Assembly (NCBI GenBank): GCA_027075555.1
Contig: JALTAZ010000130.1
Span: 1-32,033 of the forward strand
Source of the DNA: Micavibrio sp.
Lineage (GTDB): Bacteria > Pseudomonadota > Alphaproteobacteria > Micavibrionales > Micavibrionaceae
DNA: 32,033 nt
Direction of reading: 5' to 3'
A model generated the notes under the pieces. It saw nothing but the letters and a program-made list of their open reading frames with translations. It had not been told where the DNA came from and did no database searches. This document shows positions 1-10,113 of this stretch, in pieces; position 1 is the stretch's first letter, and each line of letters starts with the position of its first letter. Made by a program: the position numbers and the translations under genes.

Positions 1-124
1 TTATATATGCAAGATCAATATATATATACAGTTCCTAGTTTTTTTATTTCTGGAACAGAATTTGCGTAGCATTTATTGGGGTGAATATGGCATATATCAC
101 AATTTTTAAGAGAGGCTGACTGAA

Positions 125-3100
125 ATGCATGATAATTCAATAAAATCTTCAAGTTGCGGTGGTGACAAGTGGCATGCTAAATCGAGAGCTTTATTACTAT
201 CTACTACGGCATTTATGGTTGGGTCTTTGCTAGCTTCTTCTGACGCTGTAGCAGATGGTTCTTGGAATTATGATACAGTTTTAGGTGGTAATGTTTCTAA
301 AGTTATTGATGACGTTACTCATACTACTGATATTATTGTTGATGGTGGCAACGGCTTTGTTGAAGGTAACGCCGATATTAAGGCAGGGCATAGCGTTAAC
401 GTAGAAGGCATGAATGGAGCTCGCACCTTTGCATATCGTGATAACCGCGATAATATAACCTCTACATTATCAGGCAATTTAAACTCTAATATTCAAGTTG
501 TTATAATTGATAAGGACGGTTTATTTTTTACCTCTCTTTCTAAAATTGATGTGCAAGGGCTTATCGTGACTTCTGCTGATGTTGCTGTGGCTGATATAAT
601 GGACGGCGGGACGCTTGTTCTTGATAATGTTGGCGATGGTGGTGCGGTAGTTATTGATGGATCAATCACTGTTTCAGAGGCTGGGCTGGCGGCGTTTGTT
701 TCACCATTCATATCAAATAGAGGACTTATAAAAGCCAAGCTTGGTAATGTTGTGATGGCCGCTGGTGACGCAGTTACACTTGATATGTATGGCGATGGGT
801 TGGTTGAGGTTGCAGTTGACGGTGAGCTTGCGGACGCGCTTATTGCTAATGTTGGAAAAATTAAAGCTGCTGGTGGTTTTGTTCAAGTAACTGCTAAAGC
901 TGCAAAAGGTACGCTGGATAATCTAATCAATAATGAGGGTTTAATAACCGTATCTTCTGCGGAAGTTCAGGGCGGTAAAATTATTCTTTCAGGCGGAAAT
1001 AGTGGAACAATAGATAATGATGGAGTTCTAAAGGCATCAGAAGGTGGCTCAATCGACATATCAGGTGAAAGGTTTGAACAAGGTAGTGCTACTCCATCAT
1101 TTGTCTTGGCTGCTTTAGAAGGTGGCGATGCCCCTATCCCGCCTAGAAAACCAGCAATTAGAGGCGGTGACATTACAATAGAAACTGATGGCAGTGTTGA
1201 AATTTACGAGGGCAGGGTTAATGCTAGGGGCGGCGATATAAATATCGATAATGGCGGAGTGTTTTATTCGGCCAATGCTAATACATTGAAGACTAGTGGC
1301 AATGGTACAATTACCTTGAATCAAAGTATGGGATTGGTGTTGCCGGCTCTTAAATTATCATCAATTCAAAATGCTGTTGATGCAGTTGATAATTCAGGAA
1401 ATGGGCGCAACACAATAAATGTAAAAGCAGGTGTTTACGTAGAATCTATTGAAGTTGATCATGATAATATGACGCTTAATGGTGCAAATGCCGGAGCAAA
1501 TGGCAATTCATTTGCGCGCGCAGATGAAACATTTATCTTGCCTCATTCTCCTGCATTTACGGTAACATCTGATAATGTGATTATTGATGGGTTTTCCATA
1601 ATTGGAGATGGTGTAGGAAATGATATAGGCGTAAAAATTGATAGTGCTGATAATGTTAGCGTTGAAAATAACACAATGATTGGTATTGATTTTGGTGTCC
1701 TTGCCGATAATGCGGATTATTTGAAAGTTAGAAATAACAAAATAGAGTTGGCTTTGGTAGATGCCATTCATGTCGATAATAGCGACCATATAGAGCTTGC
1801 TGGAAATTTAATTAATGGTGCAGCAGTTGATGGTATAAAAGTAAGTGGTGGTCACGGCGCAGCCATACATGATAATGAAATTTTAGATTCTGGTGATGAT
1901 GGCATAGATGTTCATGATAATAATAGAGCCAATATATCTGATAATGCCATAGATACAACAGGATTAGATAAACGCGATGGTAACGGTATCCACTTAGTTA
2001 ATAGCGGTAGATCTAGGATAGTAAATAATAATATTTTAAAGGCTGGTGATGATGGCATAGATGCTGAGGGTAATGATAATATTAGAATTCTAAGAAACAG
2101 AGTTAAAGCTTCTGGTGATGATGGTATTCAGGTTTTTGATAGTAACGGAGTTTTGATTAGAAAAAATCATGTAACTTTCAGTGACGATGACGGTGTTTAT
2201 GTAAGTGATTCTGATAATGTAAGAATTGTAAAAAATAGAATATCTAATGCAGATGATGCTGTGCGTGGCAATGATCTTGGAGGCGCTGTTATTTCGCGAA
2301 ACACCATTAGTAATGTAGATGGTGATGGTATTACTGTTGATACTTTTGGAACTTTACAGATTTCTTATAATGATATTTCAGATATTGGCGGATCTGGTCT
2401 ATATATCCATGAGGGGGACTTTGTTTCTGCTTATGATAACTGGATTACTCGCACAGTATATGACGGTATCCATGTCGCTGGAATATATGGTGGGCCATCT
2501 TATCAAAGAAGGGCGTTCGCGTCAGAGTCTTATGGATCGGATGTTGATATATATGGGAATGATGTATCTTTTTCGGGTAGAGATGGTATTTACGTAAATG
2601 ATGCAACATCTACTTATATTGCTAATAATATTATTGATCATGGTACTGATGATGGCATTGATGTTCTTAATACCGAGCTTTCGTATATTGTTGGAAATGC
2701 TGTTGCCATGGTGGGTGATAATGGTATCGGTGTTGATGGTGGCGCATATGCAGGCATATTTGATAATAAAGTTTTGTTAACAGGTGATCAGGGTATTGAT
2801 ATTGATAATATTAATTGGGATTTTGATGGTTCGCTTGTCGCTTTAGATAATCGTGATTACGGATATGGCTGGGCAGTTAATATCGCAGGCAATGAGGTTG
2901 CTTTTACAGGGACAAGTGGCATTGAGGTTCAAAATAGTGGCGCTACTAGAGTTTCTTATAATGATGTAATATTTGCTGGAATGGGGCATGAATTAAGCCA
3001 TCTTATAAATGATATTAATGAGATGGTTTTGGATGGTATAGACGATGATGCTCCAAGAGGTATTGAAGTATCTCGTCAGCTTATCATAGAAGATTATGAG

Positions 3101-4819
3101 CCAAATTTCTCATGGATATGGGGCGATGGTGATGGAATTCACGTTGATAACAGCTATGATAATGGTTACGGTCCTGGTCCTGGGGGTTGGTCAGTTAAAA
3201 TTGATAATAACCGTGTTGCCCGTACAGGCGGTGATGGCATTGAGGTTCATGATGCAGACAGAACATTGATTTATAATAATGTGGTTAGATATGCAGGCAT
3301 TGATGAAACTCGGTGGTATGGCTATCGCAACATGGGAGGGGTGCTAGGGCAAGGTTCGTTTGCATCTGAAGATCGTAGGGATCTTTGGGGTGATCGTAAA
3401 ATGAATAACATTATTCGTAGATATATCCCAAGACCTGATTACATAGTTTGGAGTTATAATGATGGTATTCGCGCGGAGAATATAAATAGTGAATTTTATA
3501 ACGATTATAGTTATCGTCTTTTATCCGCACCTGCTTTTGCTGATCAGATAAGAGATGATGGTGAGGGTTATTATGGTTATGAATATGGTCTTGTAATTAT
3601 TGATAATAAAGTTCGTAAAACCGGCGATGATGGCATAGAGGTTGATGGTGCAGGGCGCACATTGATTGATAATAATTATGTTGATAACGCTGCGCGTAAT
3701 GGCATATTCCTAGCAGGATCAAGAGGGCGAATTAGAGGTCCTGTTTTGCTTAGAGATTCAGAAAGATCATTTGGTTTTTATCGTGATGATTTGCGCCCTG
3801 TAAGTATCAGATCAAGAGTAGATATTACCAATAATGAAGTATCTAATTCTGGTCGTGATGGTGTTTTGGCCATGGATATTTCTGATCTGACAATTTCTGG
3901 CAATAATGTTAGTGATAGTGAAGAACATGGCATACATGTTGGTGGAAGATTTAACAGATATGTTGAATTTCAAGATAATATCTTGATTGATAATGGCGTC
4001 GATGAAGGCTTTGCGCAGGCTCGTTTTGAAAGCGGCAATATTGATATGAGTGATTTGGCAAGGCCAAATATATTTATCAATACTACAGGAATTGCCGCTA
4101 CGGCTCTTCAATTTGATGATATATACCATCCATTTGGTGGAGAAGGTGAAGTAGAATCAGTGGTCTTTGATCGTAGATATTACGGTGGATCAGGTCTTAG
4201 TATAGTCAATGAAACTCTTGGTTCAACTCGCTTTAATGGCTACGCACCAGCAGGTAGCTATTATGTGCGTTTTGAAGATGGATCAATATTAGATCCTGTA
4301 ACTATAGCGCCAATAGTAATTAGTGGTATGAATTCCTCGTTTGATGGTATTGTTCCAAACTCATTCTTAGGCGGAATTCTTCCATCTCCGGTATTAAATT
4401 TTATTGAAGATCGTTTGTATGATGCCGATGATAATATAGTAAATGGTAGAGGACAGATATTTGTTGGCGGCACTATATCACCTGTTCTTGATGATATTCA
4501 GGATTTTTTCCGTTATTTCAGGTTTAGAACAGGTTCTAGCAGTGGGGCCATACTAACAATAAATGGTCTGCCATTTATTGGCGGTGGGGCTGATGGATTA
4601 AATAATATTGCTCCTGCTGCGGGCGATAACTCAGAAGAAGCCTCAGAGCTTGCAGGCATTAGCCCTGCTGCTGGAGGAGATGATAATAATGCGCATGAGG
4701 TGACTTGTGTTTCTGATGCTTTAAACTCTTTAGGCTCTGGATCTGTTACATATAAATTTGGTGGAACATTTGAAGATAGCATTGCTTCGGAATCAAAATG
4801 TACATCTACTAAGATTTAA
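125..4819 (+). CDS. Large secreted TPS/FHA-type exoprotein with right-handed parallel beta-helix (PbH1/NosD-like) repeats
   Basis: 1564-aa ORF. Long N-terminal signal region (KSRALLLSTTAFMVGSLLASSDAVA) followed by a TPS-like domain (HSVNVEGMNGARTFAYRDNRDN...DKDGLFFTSLSKIDVQGLIVTSADV). Then a pectate-lyase/NosD-like entry (SIQNAVDAV...NTINVKAGVYVESIEVDHDNMTLNG) and about 20 degenerate N-x-I/V...GDDGIxVxxxx turns. Confidence 0.88.
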   Translation: MHDNSIKSSSCGGDKWHAKSRALLLSTTAFMVGSLLASSDAVADGSWNYDTVLGGNVSKVIDDVTHTTDIIVDGGNGFVEGNADIKAGHSVNVEGMNGARTFAYRDNRDNITSTLSGNLNSNIQVVIIDKDGLFFTSLSKIDVQGLIVTSADVAVADIMDGGTLVLDNVGDGGAVVIDGSITVSEAGLAAFVSPFISNRGLIKAKLGNVVMAAGDAVTLDMYGDGLVEVAVDGELADALIANVGKIKAAGGFVQVTAKAAKGTLDNLINNEGLITVSSAEVQGGKIILSGGNSGTIDNDGVLKASEGGSIDISGERFEQGSATPSFVLAALEGGDAPIPPRKPAIRGGDITIETDGSVEIYEGRVNARGGDINIDNGGVFYSANANTLKTSGNGTITLNQSMGLVLPALKLSSIQNAVDAVDNSGNGRNTINVKAGVYVESIEVDHDNMTLNGANAGANGNSFARADETFILPHSPAFTVTSDNVIIDGFSIIGDGVGNDIGVKIDSADNVSVENNTMIGIDFGVLADNADYLKVRNNKIELALVDAIHVDNSDHIELAGNLINGAAVDGIKVSGGHGAAIHDNEILDSGDDGIDVHDNNRANISDNAIDTTGLDKRDGNGIHLVNSGRSRIVNNNILKAGDDGIDAEGNDNIRILRNRVKASGDDGIQVFDSNGVLIRKNHVTFSDDDGVYVSDSDNVRIVKNRISNADDAVRGNDLGGAVISRNTISNVDGDGITVDTFGTLQISYNDISDIGGSGLYIHEGDFVSAYDNWITRTVYDGIHVAGIYGGPSYQRRAFASESYGSDVDIYGNDVSFSGRDGIYVNDATSTYIANNIIDHGTDDGIDVLNTELSYIVGNAVAMVGDNGIGVDGGAYAGIFDNKVLLTGDQGIDIDNINWDFDGSLVALDNRDYGYGWAVNIAGNEVAFTGTSGIEVQNSGATRVSYNDVIFAGMGHELSHLINDINEMVLDGIDDDAPRGIEVSRQLIIEDYEPNFSWIWGDGDGIHVDNSYDNGYGPGPGGWSVKIDNNRVARTGGDGIEVHDADRTLIYNNVVRYAGIDETRWYGYRNMGGVLGQGSFASEDRRDLWGDRKMNNIIRRYIPRPDYIVWSYNDGIRAENINSEFYNDYSYRLLSAPAFADQIRDDGEGYYGYEYGLVIIDNKVRKTGDDGIEVDGAGRTLIDNNYVDNAARNGIFLAGSRGRIRGPVLLRDSERSFGFYRDDLRPVSIRSRVDITNNEVSNSGRDGVLAMDISDLTISGNNVSDSEEHGIHVGGRFNRYVEFQDNILIDNGVDEGFAQARFESGNIDMSDLARPNIFINTTGIAATALQFDDIYHPFGGEGEVESVVFDRRYYGGSGLSIVNETLGSTRFNGYAPAGSYYVRFEDGSILDPVTIAPIVISGMNSSFDGIVPNSFLGGILPSPVLNFIEDRLYDADDNIVNGRGQIFVGGTISPVLDDIQDFFRYFRFRTGSSSGAILTINGLPFIGGGADGLNNIAPAAGDNSEEASELAGISPAAGGDDNNAHEVTCVSDALNSLGSGSVTYKFGGTFEDSIASESKCTSTKI

Positions 4820-4843
4820 TGTCTGGCTATATAACTAATTTTT

Positions 4844-4880
4844 TTAAGCTCTGATATTTTTATTAGGGCTTAACTTTTTA
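4844..4880 (+). terminator. Putative rho-independent terminator after the beta-helix gene
   Basis: TTAAGCTC ... GGGCTTAA inverted repeat (one G-U pair) with a 14-nt AT-rich loop, followed by CTTTTT, just downstream of the stop codon. Confidence 0.45.
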
Positions 4881-5033
4881 TTATAGTTAATTTAGTTTAA
4901 TAAAAAAACTTGCATCAAGGTGGTTAAATACGCTTAGATGAATAAAATTTTTATATAACAGGGGGTTGCACTTGAGCAATTTTCTGTCAATATGAATCGA
5001 GTTGATAAATATCAATAGAGTTAGGTATATAAT

Positions 5034-5654
5034 ATGTATCATGATGATAATTGGAATGATGTAACAGGTGATGAGCTTGCAGGTTTTTTGGAGAAAATCA
5101 ACCCCATAGATGGCAAGTATCGAACATCTCCTGCTAGTACGCAAGTTTCTTGGCGGATGTTACCTTTTTATGAAAGTGTTGCTCTAATACGGGTTAGAGA
5201 CCCCAATTGGGTTAATAAAAAGATGACAGTTTATTATCTTACTGATCAGGGCAATTTATTTAGGTTAAACGGTACGTCTCCCCCGATTCATGAGGTAAAT
5301 AGCAAGGCTCCAATTAAGATCAATGAAGATAATGTATTGGATTACCTTAAGTTTTTTTGCTTTTTTGTGCGTGGCGATGAAGGTCCTTTTTATGTGGCTG
5401 AGGATATTAACGATCCAAATTTGCCACAAGATATGGACGCAACGACAAGGTCTGTGGTTGAGGGGACAATTCGCCCTGCTAGCTTTGAAGGCATGAATGA
5501 GCAAGGGCACTTTCTTTGTGATGCTGTTGTGTTTTATTCAAATGCACTATTTATTGCAAATTTTTCAGTTCAACAAAGTGGCATGATTGAGATGCTTAAT
5601 GATGAGCCTATAGCGGGTGATTTGACATCAAAAGTAGATCAGCCAATTGCATGA
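5034..5654 (+). CDS. Hypothetical protein, unknown family
   Basis: 206-aa ORF between two terminator-like hairpins, no signal peptide apparent; no family recognised. Confidence 0.7.
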   Translation: MYHDDNWNDVTGDELAGFLEKINPIDGKYRTSPASTQVSWRMLPFYESVALIRVRDPNWVNKKMTVYYLTDQGNLFRLNGTSPPIHEVNSKAPIKINEDNVLDYLKFFCFFVRGDEGPFYVAEDINDPNLPQDMDATTRSVVEGTIRPASFEGMNEQGHFLCDAVVFYSNALFIANFSVQQSGMIEMLNDEPIAGDLTSKVDQPIA

Positions 5655-5689
5655 CTAAATTATGCACAAAATTTTAGTTATTTATATCA

Positions 5690-5710
5690 GGCCGTGTTTA
5701 CGGCCTTTTT
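5690..5710 (+). terminator. Rho-independent terminator
   Basis: GGCCGT-GTTT-ACGGCC perfect 6-bp stem followed by TTTTT. Confidence 0.8.
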
Positions 5711-5741
5711 CATGAATTTAAAATTTTTACAGCCCTTTCAT

Positions 5742-5770
5742 TTGACACTAGCGTGATAAGCAGGTATAAA
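5742..5770 (+). promoter_or_regulatory. Sigma70-type promoter for the rpmH operon
   Basis: TTGACA (5742-5747), 17-nt spacer, TATAAA (5765-5770), upstream of rpmH and downstream of a terminator. Confidence 0.75.
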
Positions 5771-5858
5771 CCCCAATCTCCCTAGTGGAAGATTAGAGAA
5801 TTCACATATGTTTTAGAGGTATGGCTTCTAAAGAATATGGCAAAAAAGAGGTGTTCTT

Positions 5859-5999
5859 ATGAAACAAAAACGTACATTTCAACCAAGTCGTTTGGTTCGT
5901 GCTCGTCGCCATGGTTTTCGTGCTCGTATGGCTGATCGTAATGGTCGTGCAATTTTATCTCGTCGCCGTGCCAAGGGGCGCAAGCGCTTAAGCGCTTAA
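5859..5999 (+). CDS. rpmH: 50S ribosomal protein L34
   Basis: 46-aa ORF below the ORF-track length cut-off: [46 protein letters not shown], classic L34, directly upstream of rnpA. Confidence 0.97.
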   Translation: MKQKRTFQPSRLVRARRHGFRARMADRNGRAILSRRRAKGRKRLSA

Positions 6000-6008
6000 T
6001 AATAAGCT

Positions 6009-6392
6009 ATGCGTGTTCCTAAGAAAGATCTGCCAGCTATAAAGGTGCTGACAGATCGTTTTTGCTTCTTGGATATTCAATCAAAAGGTGTTAAATGGGT
6101 CTCACATGCTCTAGTAGTGCAAATAAAGGAAAATAATTTAGGCTATCGGCGCGTTGGATTTACTGTTAGTAAAAAAGTTGATAAATCTGCGGTTAAACGT
6201 AATAGAATAAAAAGGCGGCTGCGTGCTCTTGCCTCTGATGTTATCGGTTTATATGCTAGGGATAGCTGTGATTATATTCTAGTTGGTCGTAAGGCTAGTA
6301 TTTCAAGGTCTTATGATTTAATGATCAATGATTTAAAATGGTGTTTGAAAAAGACTGGATATTATCATAAAACAGAGCATGATAATAAGTAG
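6009..6392 (+). CDS. rnpA: Ribonuclease P protein component
   Basis: RRVGFTVSKKVDKSAVKRNRIKRRLRA motif; position between rpmH and yidD. Confidence 0.95.
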   Translation: MRVPKKDLPAIKVLTDRFCFLDIQSKGVKWVSHALVVQIKENNLGYRRVGFTVSKKVDKSAVKRNRIKRRLRALASDVIGLYARDSCDYILVGRKASISRSYDLMINDLKWCLKKTGYYHKTEHDNK

Positions 6393-6407
6393 GGGCTAAA
6401 TTTTATT

Positions 6408-6716
6408 GTGATAGCACGGTTTTTCAGGTTGCTGATAAGGATATATTCTTACCTAGTTTCACCCTTTTTAGGGCGTAATTGTCGTTATTATCCTACATGC
6501 TCATGTTATGCAGATAAGGCAATAGAACGACATGGCATAATTAGGGGAGGGTTTCTTGCTGTAATGCGGGTTTTAAGGTGTCATCCTTGGAGTAAGCATA
6601 GCTTTATCGATCCTGTGCCCAAGGAGTTTATTTTGAAAAATAATATAAATAAAAATTATATCAATAAATGCACACTAGGTAAAAATTCTGAATATCATGC
6701 ACAAGACATAACATAA
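6408..6716 (+). CDS. yidD: Membrane protein insertion efficiency factor YidD
   Basis: GTG start; Y-LVSPFLGRNCRYYPTCSCYADKAIERHG...R-LRCHPW signature; lies between rnpA and yidC. Confidence 0.93.
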   Translation: MIARFFRLLIRIYSYLVSPFLGRNCRYYPTCSCYADKAIERHGIIRGGFLAVMRVLRCHPWSKHSFIDPVPKEFILKNNINKNYINKCTLGKNSEYHAQDIT

Positions 6717-6731
6717 GGGGCTATATAGACT

Positions 6732-8693
6732 ATGAATAATAATAAGGATCAAATGCATCCACAAGATGTTCGTAATTTAATAATTTTTGCAATAGCTTCT
6801 TTGGCTATCTGGTTTTTGTATGAAACATATATACTTGCTCCACAGGCGAAGGCTTTGAAAGAGGCAAAAGAGGCGCGTGCTGAGTTATTGTTAAATGATC
6901 CAAGCCTAATGAATGAGGTTAAAGAGTTAACTAGGCAAGAGGCTTTGGCTAGATCCGAAAGAATTTATTTTAGTAATGAAGAGGTTTCTGGCTCCATTTC
7001 TTTATCTGGTGGAATTATAGATGATCTAAGTCTAAATAAATATTTTAAGACTTTAGACAAGAAAGAAAAAGTACATATTCTAACACCTGATAATGTAAGG
7101 GGGACAAGATTTGTCAATTATGGCTGGGTTAGCAGGGATAAAGGGGTAAAACTTCCAAATATAGATTCTGTTTGGTCTGTTGAAGGTAATAGTAATTTGC
7201 TTCCTGATGCTCCTGTAACATTAGTTTGGGATAATGGTGAAGGGTTGATTTTTAAGAGAATATTATCACTTGACCATAATTATGTATTTAATATTACCCA
7301 AAAAGTCATAAATAATTCAGGAAAAGATGTTTACTTACACCCATATAGTTTGATTACACAAACTGGCATACCTGAGGGTTCTCATTCAACATGGGTTGCA
7401 TATGAAGGGCCAATGGGCTTCATTGGTAGTACTTTAGAGCATATGGGCTATCGTACTATGGTAAAAGATCCTAATAAAAAGATTGAAGCAGAGAATGGTT
7501 GGATAGGTTTTTCAGATAAATATTGGCTTACTGCCTTAATACCTCAGCAGGGTCAATTGGCTAAATATAGGTTTAAATATACCCCAGATCCTATAAAAAC
7601 TCTTTCTAGTTCTAATAATAAAAAAGGAAAATCTAAACCTAGACAGCATCAGAAATATCAAACCGACTATACAGCATCAGAAATATCAATAAAAAATGGG
7701 GAAAGTGCCGAATATTCTTATCATCTTTATGCCGGAGCGAAGAAAGTTTTGCTTTTAGAAAAATATCAAAAAGAAATGGGTGTTAAAAATTTAGATTTGG
7801 CAGTAGATTTTGGCTGGTTTTGGTTTTTAACTTATCCGTTTTTCCTAGCTTTACATTACATTGGTTTACTGGTTGGTAATATGGGCGTTGCGATTATTAT
7901 TTTAACAATCATATTACGTAGCGCCGTTTTCCCCCTTACTAAGGTTTCATATCATTCCTTTGCCAAGATGAAGGTTGTTGCCCCTCAAATTACTGAATTA
8001 AGGGAAAAATATAATGATGATAAGGAAAAACTACAGGAAGAAATTGTTAAATTATACCAAAAAGAAGGCGTAAACCCCATGTCTGGTTGTTTGCCGATTA
8101 TTGCGCAAATACCAATATTTTTCTCATTTTATAAAGTTGTGTTAACAACTATTGAAATACGTCATGCACCATTTTTTGGCTGGATACAGGATTTGTCTGC
8201 AAAAGATCCAACGTCAATATTTAATTTATTTGGACTGCTTGATTATGACGTGTCTTTTTTGCCTACTATAGGCGTATGGCCATGTTTGATGCTTTTAGTG
8301 TTGTTGATACAAAAAAGGTTAAATCCACCTCCTCAAGATGCTAATCAGCGTTTTATAATGAATATATTTCCATTTTTTATAACCTTTATTATGGCTAATT
8401 TTGCATCGGGATTGGTTATTTACTGGACAATAAGTGCTGCTATGTCAGTTATGCAGCAGGCTTATATAATGCATTCACTTGGCGTTCCTATCTATATTTT
8501 CAATAAAGATAAGTATAAAGAGGAGTTAGAAGAAAAAAGTGAAGAAGGACCCGATGTTCACCCTTTGGTTGAGATGGTTGAGGATGAGGTTGAAAAGGCA
8601 ATGTTTGGTGAAGGTGATCAAACATCTGAACATAAAGAGCCTAAGCCAGTAATTAAGCCTCCAAAACCAAAGAAAAAGAAAAAGAAGAAATAA
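6732..8693 (+). CDS. yidC: Membrane protein insertase YidC
   Basis: 653 aa; N-terminal TM, periplasmic domain, C-terminal 60KD_IMP-like core ([21 protein letters not shown]...[23 protein letters not shown]-type), Lys-rich tail. Confidence 0.97.
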   Translation: MNNNKDQMHPQDVRNLIIFAIASLAIWFLYETYILAPQAKALKEAKEARAELLLNDPSLMNEVKELTRQEALARSERIYFSNEEVSGSISLSGGIIDDLSLNKYFKTLDKKEKVHILTPDNVRGTRFVNYGWVSRDKGVKLPNIDSVWSVEGNSNLLPDAPVTLVWDNGEGLIFKRILSLDHNYVFNITQKVINNSGKDVYLHPYSLITQTGIPEGSHSTWVAYEGPMGFIGSTLEHMGYRTMVKDPNKKIEAENGWIGFSDKYWLTALIPQQGQLAKYRFKYTPDPIKTLSSSNNKKGKSKPRQHQKYQTDYTASEISIKNGESAEYSYHLYAGAKKVLLLEKYQKEMGVKNLDLAVDFGWFWFLTYPFFLALHYIGLLVGNMGVAIIILTIILRSAVFPLTKVSYHSFAKMKVVAPQITELREKYNDDKEKLQEEIVKLYQKEGVNPMSGCLPIIAQIPIFFSFYKVVLTTIEIRHAPFFGWIQDLSAKDPTSIFNLFGLLDYDVSFLPTIGVWPCLMLLVLLIQKRLNPPPQDANQRFIMNIFPFFITFIMANFASGLVIYWTISAAMSVMQQAYIMHSLGVPIYIFNKDKYKEELEEKSEEGPDVHPLVEMVEDEVEKAMFGEGDQTSEHKEPKPVIKPPKPKKKKKKK

Positions 8694-8695
8694 AA

Positions 8696-9343
8696 TTGCC
8701 AAAAATAATTGATAATTTTTCTAAAGAAGAGCAAGAGCACGCGCGTAAATTATTTGCTGGAAGTTGTGATTTTATGCTTGGGGTTGCAAGTTTACAGCAA
8801 TTACCTGATGCACAAATACCTGAAATAGCGTTTGCAGGGCGATCTAATGTTGGAAAGTCTTCTTTGCTTAATGCTTTAACTGGGCGTAAGGCATTGGCGC
8901 GTACATCTCATACTCCTGGGCGCACTCAAGAGCTTAATTATTTTAATCTAAGCGATCATCTATATATGGTTGATATGCCAGGTTATGGGTATGCAAAAGT
9001 ATCAAAAGAGAAAATAACAGCATGGACATCATTGATATTTTCCTACCTTAAGGGTAGATCGACGCTACGATGCGTTTTTATTTTAGTGGATTCTAGACAT
9101 GGCATAAAAACCAGCGATAAAGAGCTTATGAAGATGCTAGATAGTTCTGCCGTTTCATATCGTATTGTGCTAACCAAAATTGATAAAGTAAAACGCGAAG
9201 ACTTGGAAAGGCTGTCTAATAAAGTAATAGAAATTTTGAAAGACCATCCCGCAGCTTACCCTGAAATTATAAAGACTAGTAGCTTTAAAAAAGAAGGCAT
9301 TGAAGAATTGCGCCGTATAATTTGTGGCTATGGTTTGATTTAG
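8696..9343 (+). CDS. engB: Ribosome biogenesis GTP-binding protein YsxC/EngB
   Basis: TTG start. [50 protein letters not shown]-motifs. Confidence 0.95.
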   Translation: MPKIIDNFSKEEQEHARKLFAGSCDFMLGVASLQQLPDAQIPEIAFAGRSNVGKSSLLNALTGRKALARTSHTPGRTQELNYFNLSDHLYMVDMPGYGYAKVSKEKITAWTSLIFSYLKGRSTLRCVFILVDSRHGIKTSDKELMKMLDSSAVSYRIVLTKIDKVKREDLERLSNKVIEILKDHPAAYPEIIKTSSFKKEGIEELRRIICGYGLI

Positions 9344-10020
9344 CGATCTAGAATTATATTATAAAAACTATATGCTGTTGCTGAGTTGTTGCTGACACAA
9401 AGAGAGCTATATCCTTCGCATGCGGCGCAAGATGTAATCGTTAGATCAGAGTTAGTGGCAGTATTTAGCAAAAATTCATCCATATTGCCACTTAATGCGG
9501 GGATATTGACAGATCCTGTAATTTTTTTATTTATTTTTTCGCATACGGATTTCGATATTTGATAAGCGGTTAGTATAACATCTGTTCCTGAGGTTTTTGT
9601 CCATTCAACATTATTAAATTTATCCAAATACCAACCCGAAGGCGGAGTTGATGATATTTGATATGTGGCTTGCTCTGGAATAGTAGCGGCGTTTAGTCCC
9701 CCACCTTGGGGGTGATAAACTTTATGAATATATGGAGCGTTAGAAAAACTGGATTCACTTGGCTTTGTAAAGATAAGATCGTCAATATCTGACCCAGTGA
9801 AGATCATTTGATCAATAATTGATTTTACTTGCGAGGCATATGTTATGAGCTGCATAGCGTATAACTTCGCTTTTGCATCATCAATTTCAGATGTTCCAGA
9901 GTTAAGCGACTGCCTTGATAGCGTAAAACTTAACCCTGCGAATAATGCAATGGCTATTAGAACATATATAAGGGCGTTGCCTTTGGCATTATTATATTTT
10001 TCTTGGAACTTATTGTTCAT
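9340..10020 (-). CDS. Pseudopilin-like / class III-signal-like membrane protein of unknown function
   Basis: N-terminus [25 protein letters not shown] resembles a prepilin leader and hydrophobic helix; Cys-containing C-terminal part. Overlaps engB convergently by 4 bp. Confidence 0.65.
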   Translation of the reverse strand: MNNKFQEKYNNAKGNALIYVLIAIALFAGLSFTLSRQSLNSGTSEIDDAKAKLYAMQLITYASQVKSIIDQMIFTGSDIDDLIFTKPSESSFSNAPYIHKVYHPQGGGLNAATIPEQATYQISSTPPSGWYLDKFNNVEWTKTSGTDVILTAYQISKSVCEKINKKITGSVNIPALSGNMDEFLLNTATNSDLTITSCAACEGYSSLCVSNNSATAYSFYNIILDR

Positions 10021-10113
10021 TTTGTTCTCTTTTTGTTTTTTTATTTTTTTATTTTGCTTTATGCTGTGAATCGTTAGTTTAAAATATCAGAGATAATCAA
10101 AGAAGGAAATGAT

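Noticed and set aside
1-124. AT-rich TATATA stretches upstream of the TPS gene as a mobile-element end or regulatory repeat
   Set aside because: Short, low-complexity and no inverted or direct repeat partner was found; likely just the promoter region.
493-1324. Antisense ORFs opposite the TPS domain (493..738, 967..1173, 1115..1324)
   Set aside because: No recognisable domains and no RBS evidence; they lie fully inside a convincing long CDS.
2319-2780. Plus-strand ORFs 2319..2597 and 2598..2780 inside the beta-helix gene
   Set aside because: Out-of-frame shadows of the GAT/GGT/ATT-rich repeat codons; the hydrophobic low-complexity product (MVMVLLLILLELY...) is a composition artefact.
9845-10069. 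74-aa plus-strand ORF opposite the pseudopilin-like gene
   Set aside because: Its hydrophobic C-terminus comes from a T-rich intergenic tract, and it overlaps the better supported minus-strand CDS.
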